Origin: Hymenobacter nitidus
GTDB lineage: Bacteria; Bacteroidota; Bacteroidia; Cytophagales; Hymenobacteraceae
Reading direction: 5' to 3'
NCBI RefSeq assembly: GCF_020447315.1
Contig: NZ_JAJADQ010000004.1
Span: forward strand, 310,001-374,000
Length of the DNA: 64,000 nucleotides
Part shown: piece after piece, positions 20,218 to 28,580 of the stretch
Layout: the number at the start of each line of letters is the position of its first letter
Numbering within the stretch: position 1 is the first letter of the stretch
Translations under genes and position numbers: made by a program
The notes under the pieces: generated by a model
Seen by the model: the letters and a program-made list of their open reading frames with translations, nothing else
Told to the model about the DNA's origin: nothing
Database searches by the model: none

Positions 20218-20244
20218 ACAAAAAAGCCACCCCGGGGGGTGGCT
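20218..20244 (-). terminator. Terminator for the 71-residue gene
   Basis: On the minus strand AGCCACCCCCCGGGGTGGCTTTTTTG, 24 nt after the stop at 20268. Confidence 0.8.
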
Positions 20245-20267
20245 GATGGAGGATATACCGCCACGTT

Positions 20268-20483
20268 TTAGTTGAGCCAGATATGGGCTACCGGCTCAAA
20301 CCGCTGACAGTTGAAAGCGCCGTAGGGCCGCTCGGCATAAAAGCCCAGGACGTGAACCTGAAGCTGGCCGGTGCGGGCATTGGGCCGATACTGCACGGGA
20401 TATACCGAACCCGTTTCGGGCCAGTCACCGATGTGGTCGGTGGGGCGGCTGGTGGCATCAATGCAGCGGGCATACTGCTGCAT
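20268..20483 (-). CDS. Small conserved-looking hypothetical protein
   Basis: A 71-residue soluble protein from the ATG at 20481-20483, starting MQQYARCIDATSRPTDHIGD, rich in aromatic residues and Pro, ending FEPVAHIWLN. An ATG at 20531 would give 87 residues, but a TATTTTTG -7-like element on the minus strand at 20529-20536 would make that start part of the promoter, so the shorter form is preferred. It has a clear terminator of its own, which supports a real transcript. Function unknown. Confidence 0.62.
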   Translation of the reverse strand: MQQYARCIDATSRPTDHIGDWPETGSVYPVQYRPNARTGQLQVHVLGFYAERPYGAFNCQRFEPVAHIWLN

Positions 20484-20970
20484 GGGGAGAGGAAAAGGAA
20501 GGCTGGTCTTCTTCGTTCTGCGCATATCCAAAAATACGAATATTATTTTTTAACTAAAAATATTAGGTAGAAAAAAATAAAGGAAATGTACGTGCATTGC
20601 TTCTGTTGATAGGATTAAAAACATATTAAAGTGTAGAAGAGCTTGTATTAAATTCATTTGAAAAGGAACTTTTATAGGCCGTACACTATCATGTGTACTA
20701 AATAAATTAGCAATCAGCGCTTTTTCAATACGAGTGGCTGATAGCCAAATGATTATCTATGGACTGCCAACGGGTTTTTATTTTGCTAGTGAAGGGGCAA
20801 ACGAAAATATATGGCCAACTCCTACTGCCACCGTCCGGCTGCGCAGAACAACTGTTGAGTTACTGCGTAATTTTTACTTATTTCTCCGCAGATTCTCGTC
20901 ATCTTACTGCATCCCTAACGGCCGCCATCCGTATCGGATACTGTCCTTCCCTCTGATAGTCTGCTCCGTT
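20484..20970. other. AT-rich intergenic region without a supported gene
   Basis: About 490 nt between divergent small genes. From 20530 to about 20900 the base composition is markedly AT-rich compared with the surroundings, with A-runs around 20570 and several TAAA/TATT stretches. Short open frames are present on the plus strand but none has coding character or a family match by eye. Probably long leaders plus promoters, or remnant foreign DNA. Confidence 0.5.
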
Positions 20971-21315
20971 ATGAACACCACCGCACCTTGCCTGTTCTCT
21001 TCCTTGCCCACGGCTTTGCAAAGCCGCTTTGTTCAGTTCCTGCGCCAGGAGCTCGGGGGTAGCCAGAATACGACCGTGGCTCCGGCCGATGAATGGCTGC
21101 AGGCTGCCCTTGTGGTTGACCCTACCGTGCAGCTACATCCGGCCCGGGGCACTTTTTGGATTCGGCGCGGGCGTAAAGCCTTGGAAAACATGGCCCGCCA
21201 CTTTCTGGTGGTGCCACGCCCGGTAGCTGAACTGCTGGACCGCCACCAACTGCTACGCGCCAACCCCGCCGATTATGGCCTGACCGACGAAGAGTGGCTG
21301 GCTTTGGCTCTCTGA
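20971..21315 (+). CDS. Hypothetical protein
   Basis: A 114-residue soluble protein from the ATG at 20971, starting MNTTAPCLFSSLPTALQSRF. Charged/amphipathic with a basic patch FWIRRGRKALENMARHFLV and an acidic C-terminus YGLTDEEWLALAL. No signal peptide or membrane segment; no family recognised. The frame is open 237 nt further upstream, but that part is AT-rich with different composition. It is followed by a strong bidirectional terminator. Confidence 0.6.
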   Translation: MNTTAPCLFSSLPTALQSRFVQFLRQELGGSQNTTVAPADEWLQAALVVDPTVQLHPARGTFWIRRGRKALENMARHFLVVPRPVAELLDRHQLLRANPADYGLTDEEWLALAL

Positions 21316-21326
21316 TTCACCAATAA

Positions 21327-21385
21327 GCATGCGCACAAAAAACCGCTCGCCCGTAACAGGGCGAGCGGTTTTTTTGTGCGCATGC
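21327..21385. terminator. Bidirectional terminator
   Basis: Long palindrome GCATGCGCACAAAAAACCGC..GCGGTTTTTTTGTGCGCATGC around GCTCGCCC/GGGCGAGC; serves the convergent genes ending at 21315 and 21407. Confidence 0.92.
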
Positions 21386-21406
21386 CAACAAGTAGCTATT
21401 GCTGGC

Positions 21407-24241
21407 TTATTCAGTGCCTATAACCACGCGGCGCGACCATACCCCCGCCGGCCCCGTAACCCGCAGCAAGTAGATGCCGGCGGGCAGGCCGCCTACATCG
21501 ACCCGGCTGCGTGCGCCGGCCATGGCTTGCTGCGCAACCACCTGCCCCATAGCCGTAAGCAGCGTCAGCTGGGTAGCGTCTGGGTTCCCAGGTATCTCGA
21601 CCCACACGTGAGTCCGGGCCGGGTTGGGATAAACTTGCCAGTTGGCCTGCGTCCGGGCCAGCCGGGTGGGCAGCACCAGGTTGTAGCGGGCCTGCGCGGC
21701 ATCAGCAGCGGTTTGGAGAGCAGAGAGTGTCGGTGCGCCGAGCACGGCGAAGGCTACGACGGCGGAGTCGCCGGGGGCCAGGCGGCCCAGGGCCGCGCCC
21801 ACTACCTGCGATACGTCGGTGCCCGTGGTGACGCCCACTGTGCTCTGGCGGGCTTTGTTGCTCAGGGTAAGAAATTTTTCGGCGCTACTGAACCCGTCAC
21901 CCAACCGCACCGGCGTTCCGGCCGGGGCATTGTTGTTGATGGAATAGCAGGTAGCCGAGCCGCCCTGCAGCAGCTTCACGCCGGTATAGACCGTAGGGTT
22001 TTCCCGGTCGTACACGTAGCCCAAAGCGCGCACCGAGTCCCAGGCCGCGGCGTTGCGGCTGGCTTCGGGCAGCAGGTCCCAGTCCATGAACAGGCCCGCG
22101 TACAAAGGCTTCAGCGTGTCGGGAGTTATGTTTTTCAACTGGTATTCCACAATGGCGTAGTCCCGGTCGGCGGCCGATGACCAGGCGTAGCCGCGCTGCC
22201 GGATCTGCACGCCGACTGTGCCGGTGCGCCGGGCACTGGGCACCGAATCCTGAAACACGCCGTGGGCCTCCTGGGTGGCCCGCAGGGGCTGGCGGCTGAG
22301 CATAATCTGGTTCCGAGAATAAAAATCCTCACTGGCTGCGTTCCGCTCATTACGCACCCGGTCGGCCACGCGCGTGGGCGAGGTGGCCACCATCAGGCCT
22401 CCCTCGTAGAGCAGGGGCGCGCTGCCTTTGTAAGTCACGCTCTGGCCCAGGTCCGAGCCCAGCCCGTCGTAGCCCAGGCTGCCGCGGCTGGTCAGCGTCA
22501 GGTGCAGGTCGCCGGCGTTGAGCACCACGTAGTCGGGGTTGAGCGTGATGGTCAGAAACTGGTCGGTCTGGTAGCCATTGTCGGCCGTGAGGCGGTAGCG
22601 CAACACGGCGCGGGTATTGATGGGCACAGCGGCGGCTACCGACAAGCGAAAAGGCGCGGCCGTGTTGGTGGTGCGGGCCAGCGTAGCCAGGGTGCCGGCC
22701 GAAAAAATGCCCTGCCGCACGCTCAGGTAAGGCGACAGGGAGGTGAGCGTGACCTGCAGGCCCGCCACGGGCTGCAACAGATTCTGCACGGCCACTACCA
22801 CTTGAAACGTGTCGTTGGGCTGGTAGGCCTGGCGGGCGGGCAGCAGCTGACTGCTCAGAATCCGGGCTTCGCGCTGGGTATTCTGGCTAACGGCCCGGTA
22901 CACATTCAGGCGCCCGGTGCCCAGCTTGCCGCGCAGCGTCGTGTTGCCGGGCAGGCTATACACGTCGTCGGCCGTCTGGCGCAGCTGGGCCGCTACCTGA
23001 TCGGCAGTGAACTGCGGAAAGCGGGTGCGCACCAGGGCGGCGGCTCCGGCTACCAGCGGGGCGGCAAACGAGGAGCCGTTCACGGGGAAATAGTCGCTGT
23101 CGTTGTTGCCCAGAATGGTCAAGACCTGCTCGCCGGGCGCCGACAGGGAAACGCGGCTGCTGTAGGTGGCCGGGCCCGATTTCTCGTCGTTGGGGGCCAG
23201 GGCGGCCACCGAAACGACGTGGTCGTAGCTGGCTGGGTAGAAATCAAGCTCAGCGTTGGTATTACCGGCGGCAGCTACCACCACGGCATTGCGGTTGACG
23301 GCGGCATAGGTAATAACGTCCTGCTCGAACTGCGACCGGCTGCCGGGGCTGCCCCACGATACGTTGATAACCTGGCAGCCATGGTCGGCGGCGTACACGA
23401 TGGCCTCGAAGCCGGCAAAGCTGCCGGTAGCCGTATTGGGGTAAATCTTGAGCGGCAGGTACTTACACTTGAAGCCCACGCCGGCCAGCCCCACGCCATT
23501 GTCGGGCTGGGCCACGGCGCAGCCGGTCACCAGAATGCCGTGCACGGGCTGGAATACGGCCATGTTGATAGAGGCATCGTTGTCGTTGTCGGCCACGTCC
23601 CAGCCGCGGAAGTTGTCGACGTAGCCGTCGTTGTCGTTGTCGATGCCGTCGATGGGGTCGGCGTAGTTTTTCTTGAGCTGGTTGCGCAGGTCCTCGTGGC
23701 TGTAGCGCGTGCCCGTGTCGGTGATGCCGATGACGATGCTCGTGTCGCCCTTTGTCACGTCCCAGGCGCGGTAGGCCTGAATGTTCTTTAGGTAGAACTG
23801 TCCGGCCACGTTGGTCGAGTCGGACAGCGGGTCGTTGGGCTGATAGAGCGGGGCGCGGTAGTTCAGGGGCTCGGCGTATTCCAGCACGCCCGTTTGCAGC
23901 AGCGTCCGGTAGGCTTTGGCCAGGGCAATGTCCGATTTGAGCGTTATCTGATACACCAGCTGCAAATCGACGGAGCCGGGTACTTCGGAACTGGCAGGCA
24001 GGGTACGCGGAAATTTCTGCCGGATGCTGGAGGCTCCGATTTGCGCCAGGGCCTGCCGCAAGGCCGGGCTGGCCACGTCGTTTGCCGTGCCCAGGCCTTT
24101 GAATTCGGGCTTGAGCTTGAACACCAGCGTGCCGGGCAGCTGCGGGGCCCCCAACTGCGCCGCCCCGGGCAGGGAGCAGGTAAGTAGGCCAAAAAGCAAT
24201 AGAAAACGTAGCAGTTGGGGCATAAGCAGTGAGCTGGGCAA
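21407..24241 (-). CDS. Secreted S8 subtilase with T9SS type A sorting domain
   Basis: A 944-residue extracellular serine protease. After a signal peptide (LLRFLLLFGLLTCSLPGAAQ) and a propeptide-like region, the catalytic domain spans about 150-450. The triad is Asp175 in GITDTGTRYSHEDL, His234 in VHGILVTGCAVA and Ser391 in NGSSFAAPLVAG; Asn327 in AAAGNTNA fits the oxyanion hole. An Asp-rich calcium-binding-like stretch DGIDNDNDGYVDN lies between Asp175 and His234. The last ~75 residues are a type A sorting domain (QVYPNPARTHVWVEI through GGLPAGIYLLRV). The His motif departs from the usual HGTHVAG. An alternative start is M7. It likely degrades extracellular protein. Confidence 0.92.
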   Translation of the reverse strand: MPSSLLMPQLLRFLLLFGLLTCSLPGAAQLGAPQLPGTLVFKLKPEFKGLGTANDVASPALRQALAQIGASSIRQKFPRTLPASSEVPGSVDLQLVYQITLKSDIALAKAYRTLLQTGVLEYAEPLNYRAPLYQPNDPLSDSTNVAGQFYLKNIQAYRAWDVTKGDTSIVIGITDTGTRYSHEDLRNQLKKNYADPIDGIDNDNDGYVDNFRGWDVADNDNDASINMAVFQPVHGILVTGCAVAQPDNGVGLAGVGFKCKYLPLKIYPNTATGSFAGFEAIVYAADHGCQVINVSWGSPGSRSQFEQDVITYAAVNRNAVVVAAAGNTNAELDFYPASYDHVVSVAALAPNDEKSGPATYSSRVSLSAPGEQVLTILGNNDSDYFPVNGSSFAAPLVAGAAALVRTRFPQFTADQVAAQLRQTADDVYSLPGNTTLRGKLGTGRLNVYRAVSQNTQREARILSSQLLPARQAYQPNDTFQVVVAVQNLLQPVAGLQVTLTSLSPYLSVRQGIFSAGTLATLARTTNTAAPFRLSVAAAVPINTRAVLRYRLTADNGYQTDQFLTITLNPDYVVLNAGDLHLTLTSRGSLGYDGLGSDLGQSVTYKGSAPLLYEGGLMVATSPTRVADRVRNERNAASEDFYSRNQIMLSRQPLRATQEAHGVFQDSVPSARRTGTVGVQIRQRGYAWSSAADRDYAIVEYQLKNITPDTLKPLYAGLFMDWDLLPEASRNAAAWDSVRALGYVYDRENPTVYTGVKLLQGGSATCYSINNNAPAGTPVRLGDGFSSAEKFLTLSNKARQSTVGVTTGTDVSQVVGAALGRLAPGDSAVVAFAVLGAPTLSALQTAADAAQARYNLVLPTRLARTQANWQVYPNPARTHVWVEIPGNPDATQLTLLTAMGQVVAQQAMAGARSRVDVGGLPAGIYLLRVTGPAGVWSRRVVIGTE

Positions 24242-24365
24242 TTCCTGGTCTGGTACGTAAATTTAGCCCGGCTCAGATGTAGTTGTTGACCTGCTCCCGC
24301 CAGTTTTCGATTAACCTCGCCAATTTCCCCGCCAACTCCCGTTTTTGTCTCTTCTTTAAGTTGTT

Positions 24366-26036
24366 ATGACGCTTCCCGCCCAACGCCATCAGGACACGAT
24401 TGATACTGCCATCCGGGCCCTGCACGGCCGCACGTTTTTTGCCGCTTTCCCCGAAAACCCCTCGCCTGAAATCTACGGGGCTGATGCCGACCGGCTGGGG
24501 CGGGAAGCCTTTGAGCGCCAGCGCCACCAGCGCTTCAGTGAGCTGCTCCAGCCCGGCGCCGAGCATTGGGTGGGGCAGGAGGAGTCGCCCTACGAGCAGC
24601 AGCCGCTGGGCGTGCTCTACCCGTACTTCTCGCCCGAAACCCTGGTGCAGCGCGCCCAGGCCAGCTTTGACCAGTGGCGCAAGCTGAAGCCGGCCCAGCG
24701 CGCGGCCCTGCTCACCGAAGCGCTGGACGGCATCAAGGACCGGTTCTTTGAAATTGCCTACGCCACTATGCACACCACCGGGCAAGGGTTTATGATGGCG
24801 TTTCAGGCCAGCGGCCCCCACGCCGCTGACCGCGCCCTGGAGGCCATTGCCGCCGGCTACGAGGAGCAGACTCGCTTTCCGGAGGAAACCCGCTGGGAAA
24901 AGCCCATGGGCAAGTACAACCTGGCCCTGCTGAAAACCTGGCGGGCTGTGCCCAAGGGCGTTGGGCTGGTCATTGGCTGCTCTACTTTCCCGACCTGGAA
25001 CTCGGTGCCGGGCCTGTTTGCCTCCCTCGTGACCGGCAACCCCGTGCTGGTGAAGCCCCACCCCAAAGCCGTGCTGCCCATTGCCATTGTGGTGGCCGAG
25101 GTGCAGAAAGTGCTGGCCGCCTACGACCTGGACCCCAACATCTGCCAGCTGGCCGTAGACGCTGCCGACCGGCTGATTGCCAAGGACCTGGCCGAAAGCC
25201 CCGCCGTAAAGCTGATCGACTACACCGGCGGGGCGCAGTTTGGCGAGTACCTGGAGAATCTGAAGGGCAAAACGGTGTTTACCGAGAAAACCGGCGTGAA
25301 TTCCGTCATCCTCGATTCCTGCGACGACCTGGATAAGGTGGCGCAGAACCTCGCGTTTTCGGTGAGCCTGTATTCGGGCCAGATGTGCACCGCGCCCCAG
25401 AACTTCTTTATTCCGGCCCAGGGCGTGAAAGTCGGCGACGAGGTGGTGCCCTACGAGGAAGTGGTGCAAAAGCTGGCCGCCGCCGTGACGAGCCTGGCTT
25501 CCAACCCTAAGGCCGGGCCCCACGTGCTGGGCGCCATTCAGAGCCCCGATACCTACGCCCGCGTGCAGCAGCTGACCCTGGATGGGGGCCGCAGCATTCT
25601 GCCCTACGGCCCGGTGGCTCACCCCGTGTACGAGAATGCGCGCACCTGCTCGCCCAGCATTCATGAGGTGGAGGCTAGCCGCATCGAGCAGTTTAGCCAA
25701 GAGCTGTTCGGGCCCATCATGCTGGTTATCAAAACCCAGGATACGCAGGAAAGCATCCGGCTGGCGGCGCACCTGGCCCGCGAATACGGCGCCATCAGCT
25801 GCGGGGCTTATACTACCGATGAGCAGGTGAAAGAGCAGATTATGGACGAAATGAGCCTGGCGGGCACGCCCGTCAGCTTCAACCTGACCGGCGGCATCTA
25901 CGTGAACCAGAATGCAGGCTTCTCGGACTTCCACGTAACCGGCGGCAACCCGGCCGGCAACGCCTCCTTCACCAATCCCGAGTTTGTCATCAAGCGCTTT
26001 ACCTGGGTGGGCTTCCGGGAGCCGGCAGCTTTGTAA
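24366..26036 (+). CDS. paaN: Phenylacetic acid degradation protein PaaN-like (aldehyde dehydrogenase superfamily)
   Basis: A 556-residue member of the aldehyde dehydrogenase superfamily resembling the PaaN group that lacks the hydratase fusion. Seen: KPMGKYNLALLKTWRAVPKG, the cofactor-binding region GNPVLVKPHPKAVLPIAIVV, and the catalytic Cys341 in YSGQMCTAPQNFF; the C-terminal GGIYVNQNAGFSDFHVTGGN is characteristic. PaaN-type enzymes oxidise the ring-opened semialdehyde in phenylacetate breakdown. No paaABCDE or paaK/paaZ genes are present in the window, so the gene is isolated. The start ATG at 24366 directly follows a short leader. Confidence 0.85.
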   Translation: MTLPAQRHQDTIDTAIRALHGRTFFAAFPENPSPEIYGADADRLGREAFERQRHQRFSELLQPGAEHWVGQEESPYEQQPLGVLYPYFSPETLVQRAQASFDQWRKLKPAQRAALLTEALDGIKDRFFEIAYATMHTTGQGFMMAFQASGPHAADRALEAIAAGYEEQTRFPEETRWEKPMGKYNLALLKTWRAVPKGVGLVIGCSTFPTWNSVPGLFASLVTGNPVLVKPHPKAVLPIAIVVAEVQKVLAAYDLDPNICQLAVDAADRLIAKDLAESPAVKLIDYTGGAQFGEYLENLKGKTVFTEKTGVNSVILDSCDDLDKVAQNLAFSVSLYSGQMCTAPQNFFIPAQGVKVGDEVVPYEEVVQKLAAAVTSLASNPKAGPHVLGAIQSPDTYARVQQLTLDGGRSILPYGPVAHPVYENARTCSPSIHEVEASRIEQFSQELFGPIMLVIKTQDTQESIRLAAHLAREYGAISCGAYTTDEQVKEQIMDEMSLAGTPVSFNLTGGIYVNQNAGFSDFHVTGGNPAGNASFTNPEFVIKRFTWVGFREPAAL

Positions 26037-26054
26037 AGCTATTAAGTACCCACT

Positions 26055-26092
26055 AAAAAAGCCCCGCATGCGCTAAGCAGACGTGGCTTTTT
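26055..26092. terminator. Weak bidirectional terminator
   Basis: AAAAAAGCC..TGC..GCA..GGCTTTTT; an interrupted stem between convergent genes, so less certain than the others. Confidence 0.5.
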
Positions 26093-26111
26093 CGGTTGAG
26101 GCCAGACAGAA

Positions 26112-26375
26112 TTACTTGCCGGGCTTGTTGTCGAACTTGTAGTCTTTTGGGGCCGGTACCGTCCCCGATTTGTACGGGTTGCGGGCGTTCAGATCGACGC
26201 CGAAACCGGGGCTGCGCCGCTTCTTAAACCTCGACTTATCGTTGTTGCGACGGGAGGCTTCGCTGTAGGAGGTTTTGTATTTCTTCGGATTACCACCTTG
26301 TCTTACGGTGTCCTGGGAACAGGAAACGGTGGTAATGAGTAGGCCCAGGGCAAGTATGTTTAGTAGTTTTTTCAT
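26112..26375 (-). CDS. Small basic lipoprotein
   Basis: An 87-residue protein from the ATG at 26373-26375. Signal MKKLLNILALGLLITTVSC ends in the lipobox, acceptor Cys19. The mature part is strongly basic and probably unstructured (NPKKYKTSYSEASRRNNDKS, FKKRRS), ending PKDYKFDNKPGK. No recognised domain. The upstream extension to 26462 was rejected because the lipoprotein signal would then be internal. Envelope location is well supported; role unknown. Confidence 0.72.
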   Translation of the reverse strand: MKKLLNILALGLLITTVSCSQDTVRQGGNPKKYKTSYSEASRRNNDKSRFKKRRSPGFGVDLNARNPYKSGTVPAPKDYKFDNKPGK

Positions 26376-26526
26376 GGCAAAGGCAACTGAGAACAGCCCG
26401 TTCGGCGAAGCTGGATTATTGCCTTGTTGTATACTAATAATCAGAAAGAAAAGATGCAGCACACCCGGGTGAAGTTGGCCGCCGGCCCGAACTAACCGGC
26501 TGCCTGCCTGAACAGTAACCTCCTTC

Positions 26527-27264
26527 CTACAAGCTGAGTAGCTCGCGGAACAGCACCGACTGCTTGCGCGAAACTTCCACTTCCGGGCCTTCGCGCAGCT
26601 TTATTTTGAGCGTGTTGCTAAACCAGGGCTCGATGCTGTCAATCCATTTCAGGTTGATGATCTGCTGGCGGTTAGCCCGGAAAAAAACTTTGGGGTCGAG
26701 GCGGGCCTCCAGGTGCTGCAAGGTGCGCGGAATCAGGGGGCGGTGCTGCTCGAAGTAAATCTGGGTGTAGCTGCCGTTGATTTCAAACAGCTTGATGTCG
26801 GAGAGGCGCACAAACCAGCACCGCTCCCCGTCCTTGACGAACACCTGGTCCTGCATCGTGAGCGGGGCCGGGGCGGGTTCATCGGGCAGGGCGGCAGTGG
26901 CCAGAGCCGGCGCCAGGCGCTGGGCGCGGGCTTTTTCGAGAGAGGCCGCCAGCCGCGCTTCGCTGATGGGCTTGAGCAGATAGTCGAGGGCGTTGACTTC
27001 GAAAGCCCGCAGGGCATACTCGTCGTAGGCCGTGGTGAAAATGACGTGCGGGGCCGCCTCCAACGATTCGAGCAGCTCGAAGCCGGTTTCGCCGGGCATG
27101 TGAATGTCCAGAAACAACAGCTCGGGCCGCAGCTCGGCAATCCGGGTGCGGGCCTCGGCCGCGTGCCGGGCTTCGCCCACGATGGTTACTTCGGGAAACG
27201 CCTGCAGCAGGTGGCGCAGCTCGGTGCGGGCCAGGCGGGAATCGTCAACCAACAGGGCATTCAT
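26527..27264 (-). CDS. LytTR-family response regulator
   Basis: A 245-residue two-component regulator. The receiver domain (1-120) has the acidic pair VDD at 6-8, phospho-acceptor Asp53 in LLFLDIHMPGETGF, and the conserved Lys in DYLLKPI. The LytTR DNA-binding domain covers about 138-240, with FVKDGERCWFVRLSDIKLFE and FFRANRQQIINLKWIDSI. It lies 39 nt after the LytS-like kinase gene on the same strand, so the two form a kinase-regulator operon. The regulon is unknown. Confidence 0.93.
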   Translation of the reverse strand: MNALLVDDSRLARTELRHLLQAFPEVTIVGEARHAAEARTRIAELRPELLFLDIHMPGETGFELLESLEAAPHVIFTTAYDEYALRAFEVNALDYLLKPISEARLAASLEKARAQRLAPALATAALPDEPAPAPLTMQDQVFVKDGERCWFVRLSDIKLFEINGSYTQIYFEQHRPLIPRTLQHLEARLDPKVFFRANRQQIINLKWIDSIEPWFSNTLKIKLREGPEVEVSRKQSVLFRELLSL

Positions 27265-27303
27265 GGAAAGGGGTAGGATCAGGGGGATAAAAGAAAGAAA
27301 AAC

Positions 27304-28398
27304 TCAGGCGGAAAGCGCAGCAGCAGTGGCTGGCACGGCCTGGGGCAGGCGCCCGGCGGGCAGGCGCAGCTCGGCTACCACTGTTTCGGCCGCATCGTCG
27401 GCGTTGGCCAGGCGGAGACTGGCAGCGGAGCCAAACAGCAGCTGCAGCCGCTCCCGGGCATTGCGCACGCCCACGCCCTCGTGCCCGGGCCGGGGCGCGT
27501 AGCGGCCGGTGTTGCGTACCGTCACGTGCAGCTGCGCCCCGTCGAGGCGGGCCAGCAGCTCGATCTGGCCGCCTTCGGGGCGGGGCGCAATGCCGTGCTT
27601 GATGGCGTTTTCGACCAGCAGCTGCAGCGTCATGGGCGGAATCAGCACGTTCAGGGTGTCGGGGGCTACTTCCAGGCGGTAGTGCAGGCGCTCTTCCAGC
27701 TGCATGGCTTCCAGGGCCAGGTAGTGCTCCACGATTTCCACCTCCCGGGCCAGGGCTACTTTCTCGGTGCTGTTGAGCTGGATGGAGTAGCGCAGCAAGT
27801 CGGAGAGATGGGTAATCATGTCGCGGGCCCGGGCCGGGTTTTCCGTCACCAGCGCCCGGATGTTGTTGAGCCCGTTGAACATAAAGTGCGGATTGATCTG
27901 GGCCTTGAGCATGCGCATCTCGGCTTCCTGCACGGCGGCGGCCAGCTTCCACTTGTCCACTTCGGCCTGCTTGTAGCTGTCGAGGTAGTGCAGGCCAAAG
28001 TAGAGCACCGACCAGAGCCAGAACACGAAGTTGCCGTAGAAAGTATAGAGCAGCAGCATGGTCCAGCTAAAATCCGCGGGCTTGAACATGTGCAGCCCAA
28101 ACATCATAATACCCGAAATCACGAGCTGCGTGACCAGGGACAGCAGGAAGTTGACGACCAGCAGGCGGGGCACCACGGCCAGCACCGGCAGCCGTAGCCA
28201 CCCGCCCCGCCGGATGATGGCCCGCAGCAGGTGAGAGGTGCCGATATTCAGAGCTACAATACAGACCTGCGCCAGCATATACTGCGGGGTCAGGTTGCCC
28301 ATTACCTTGTAAATGGTGATACCCAGCAGGGCATATAAGCCCCAGCAGATAATCTGTAGGGTCCAGTACAGGCGCGGGCGGGAAGTAATAGTGGCCAT
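27304..28398 (-). CDS. LytS-like sensor histidine kinase
   Basis: A 364-residue membrane kinase with four N-terminal hydrophobic segments between residues 12 and 136, a short coiled linker, then a His_kinase domain: LKAQINPHFMFNGLNNIRAL with phospho-acceptor His171, and an HATPase region with LLVENAIKHGI and GVGVRNARERLQLLFG. No extracellular sensing domain is visible, so the stimulus may be in the membrane. It is the first gene of a two-gene operon with the LytTR regulator. A type A palindrome lies just upstream. Confidence 0.92.
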   Translation of the reverse strand: MATITSRPRLYWTLQIICWGLYALLGITIYKVMGNLTPQYMLAQVCIVALNIGTSHLLRAIIRRGGWLRLPVLAVVPRLLVVNFLLSLVTQLVISGIMMFGLHMFKPADFSWTMLLLYTFYGNFVFWLWSVLYFGLHYLDSYKQAEVDKWKLAAAVQEAEMRMLKAQINPHFMFNGLNNIRALVTENPARARDMITHLSDLLRYSIQLNSTEKVALAREVEIVEHYLALEAMQLEERLHYRLEVAPDTLNVLIPPMTLQLLVENAIKHGIAPRPEGGQIELLARLDGAQLHVTVRNTGRYAPRPGHEGVGVRNARERLQLLFGSAASLRLANADDAAETVVAELRLPAGRLPQAVPATAAALSA

Positions 28399-28459
28399 AA
28401 GGCAAGCAATATAGCGCCGTTTGAGTGGGTGAGAACAAGAAAGCAGGGAGGAATCGAAC

Positions 28460-28546
28460 GTCGTGCTGAGCTTGGCGAAGCCTCTCTCCCGCAGCGGTAA
28501 TTCATTTACCGTGGCAGTAGAGATGCTTCGCCAAGCTCAGCATGAC
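28460..28546. repeat. Type A palindromic repeat, copy 1
   Basis: Left arm GTCGTGCTGAGCTTGGCGAA(GC) at 28460-28481 pairs with 28525-28546 with one mismatch over 22 bp; the inner part (CTCTCTCCCGC, CGGTAA / TTACCG, GTAGAGAT) extends the stem almost to the centre. It lies between two minus-strand genes with no coding content. The same motif recurs at 49348-49437 and in fragments at 12431 and 31155. Confidence 0.85.
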
Positions 28547-28580
28547 GATTTGCTTTGGGTTTTTACAGCGGGCAAATAGC

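Noticed and set aside
22262..23791. 509-codon frame antisense to the subtilase
   Set aside because: Low-complexity Val/Gly/His composition typical of antisense shadows, inside a clear subtilase.
24273..26069. 598-codon frame antisense to paaN
   Set aside because: Codon-bias shadow; the plus-strand PaaN has the catalytic and cofactor motifs.
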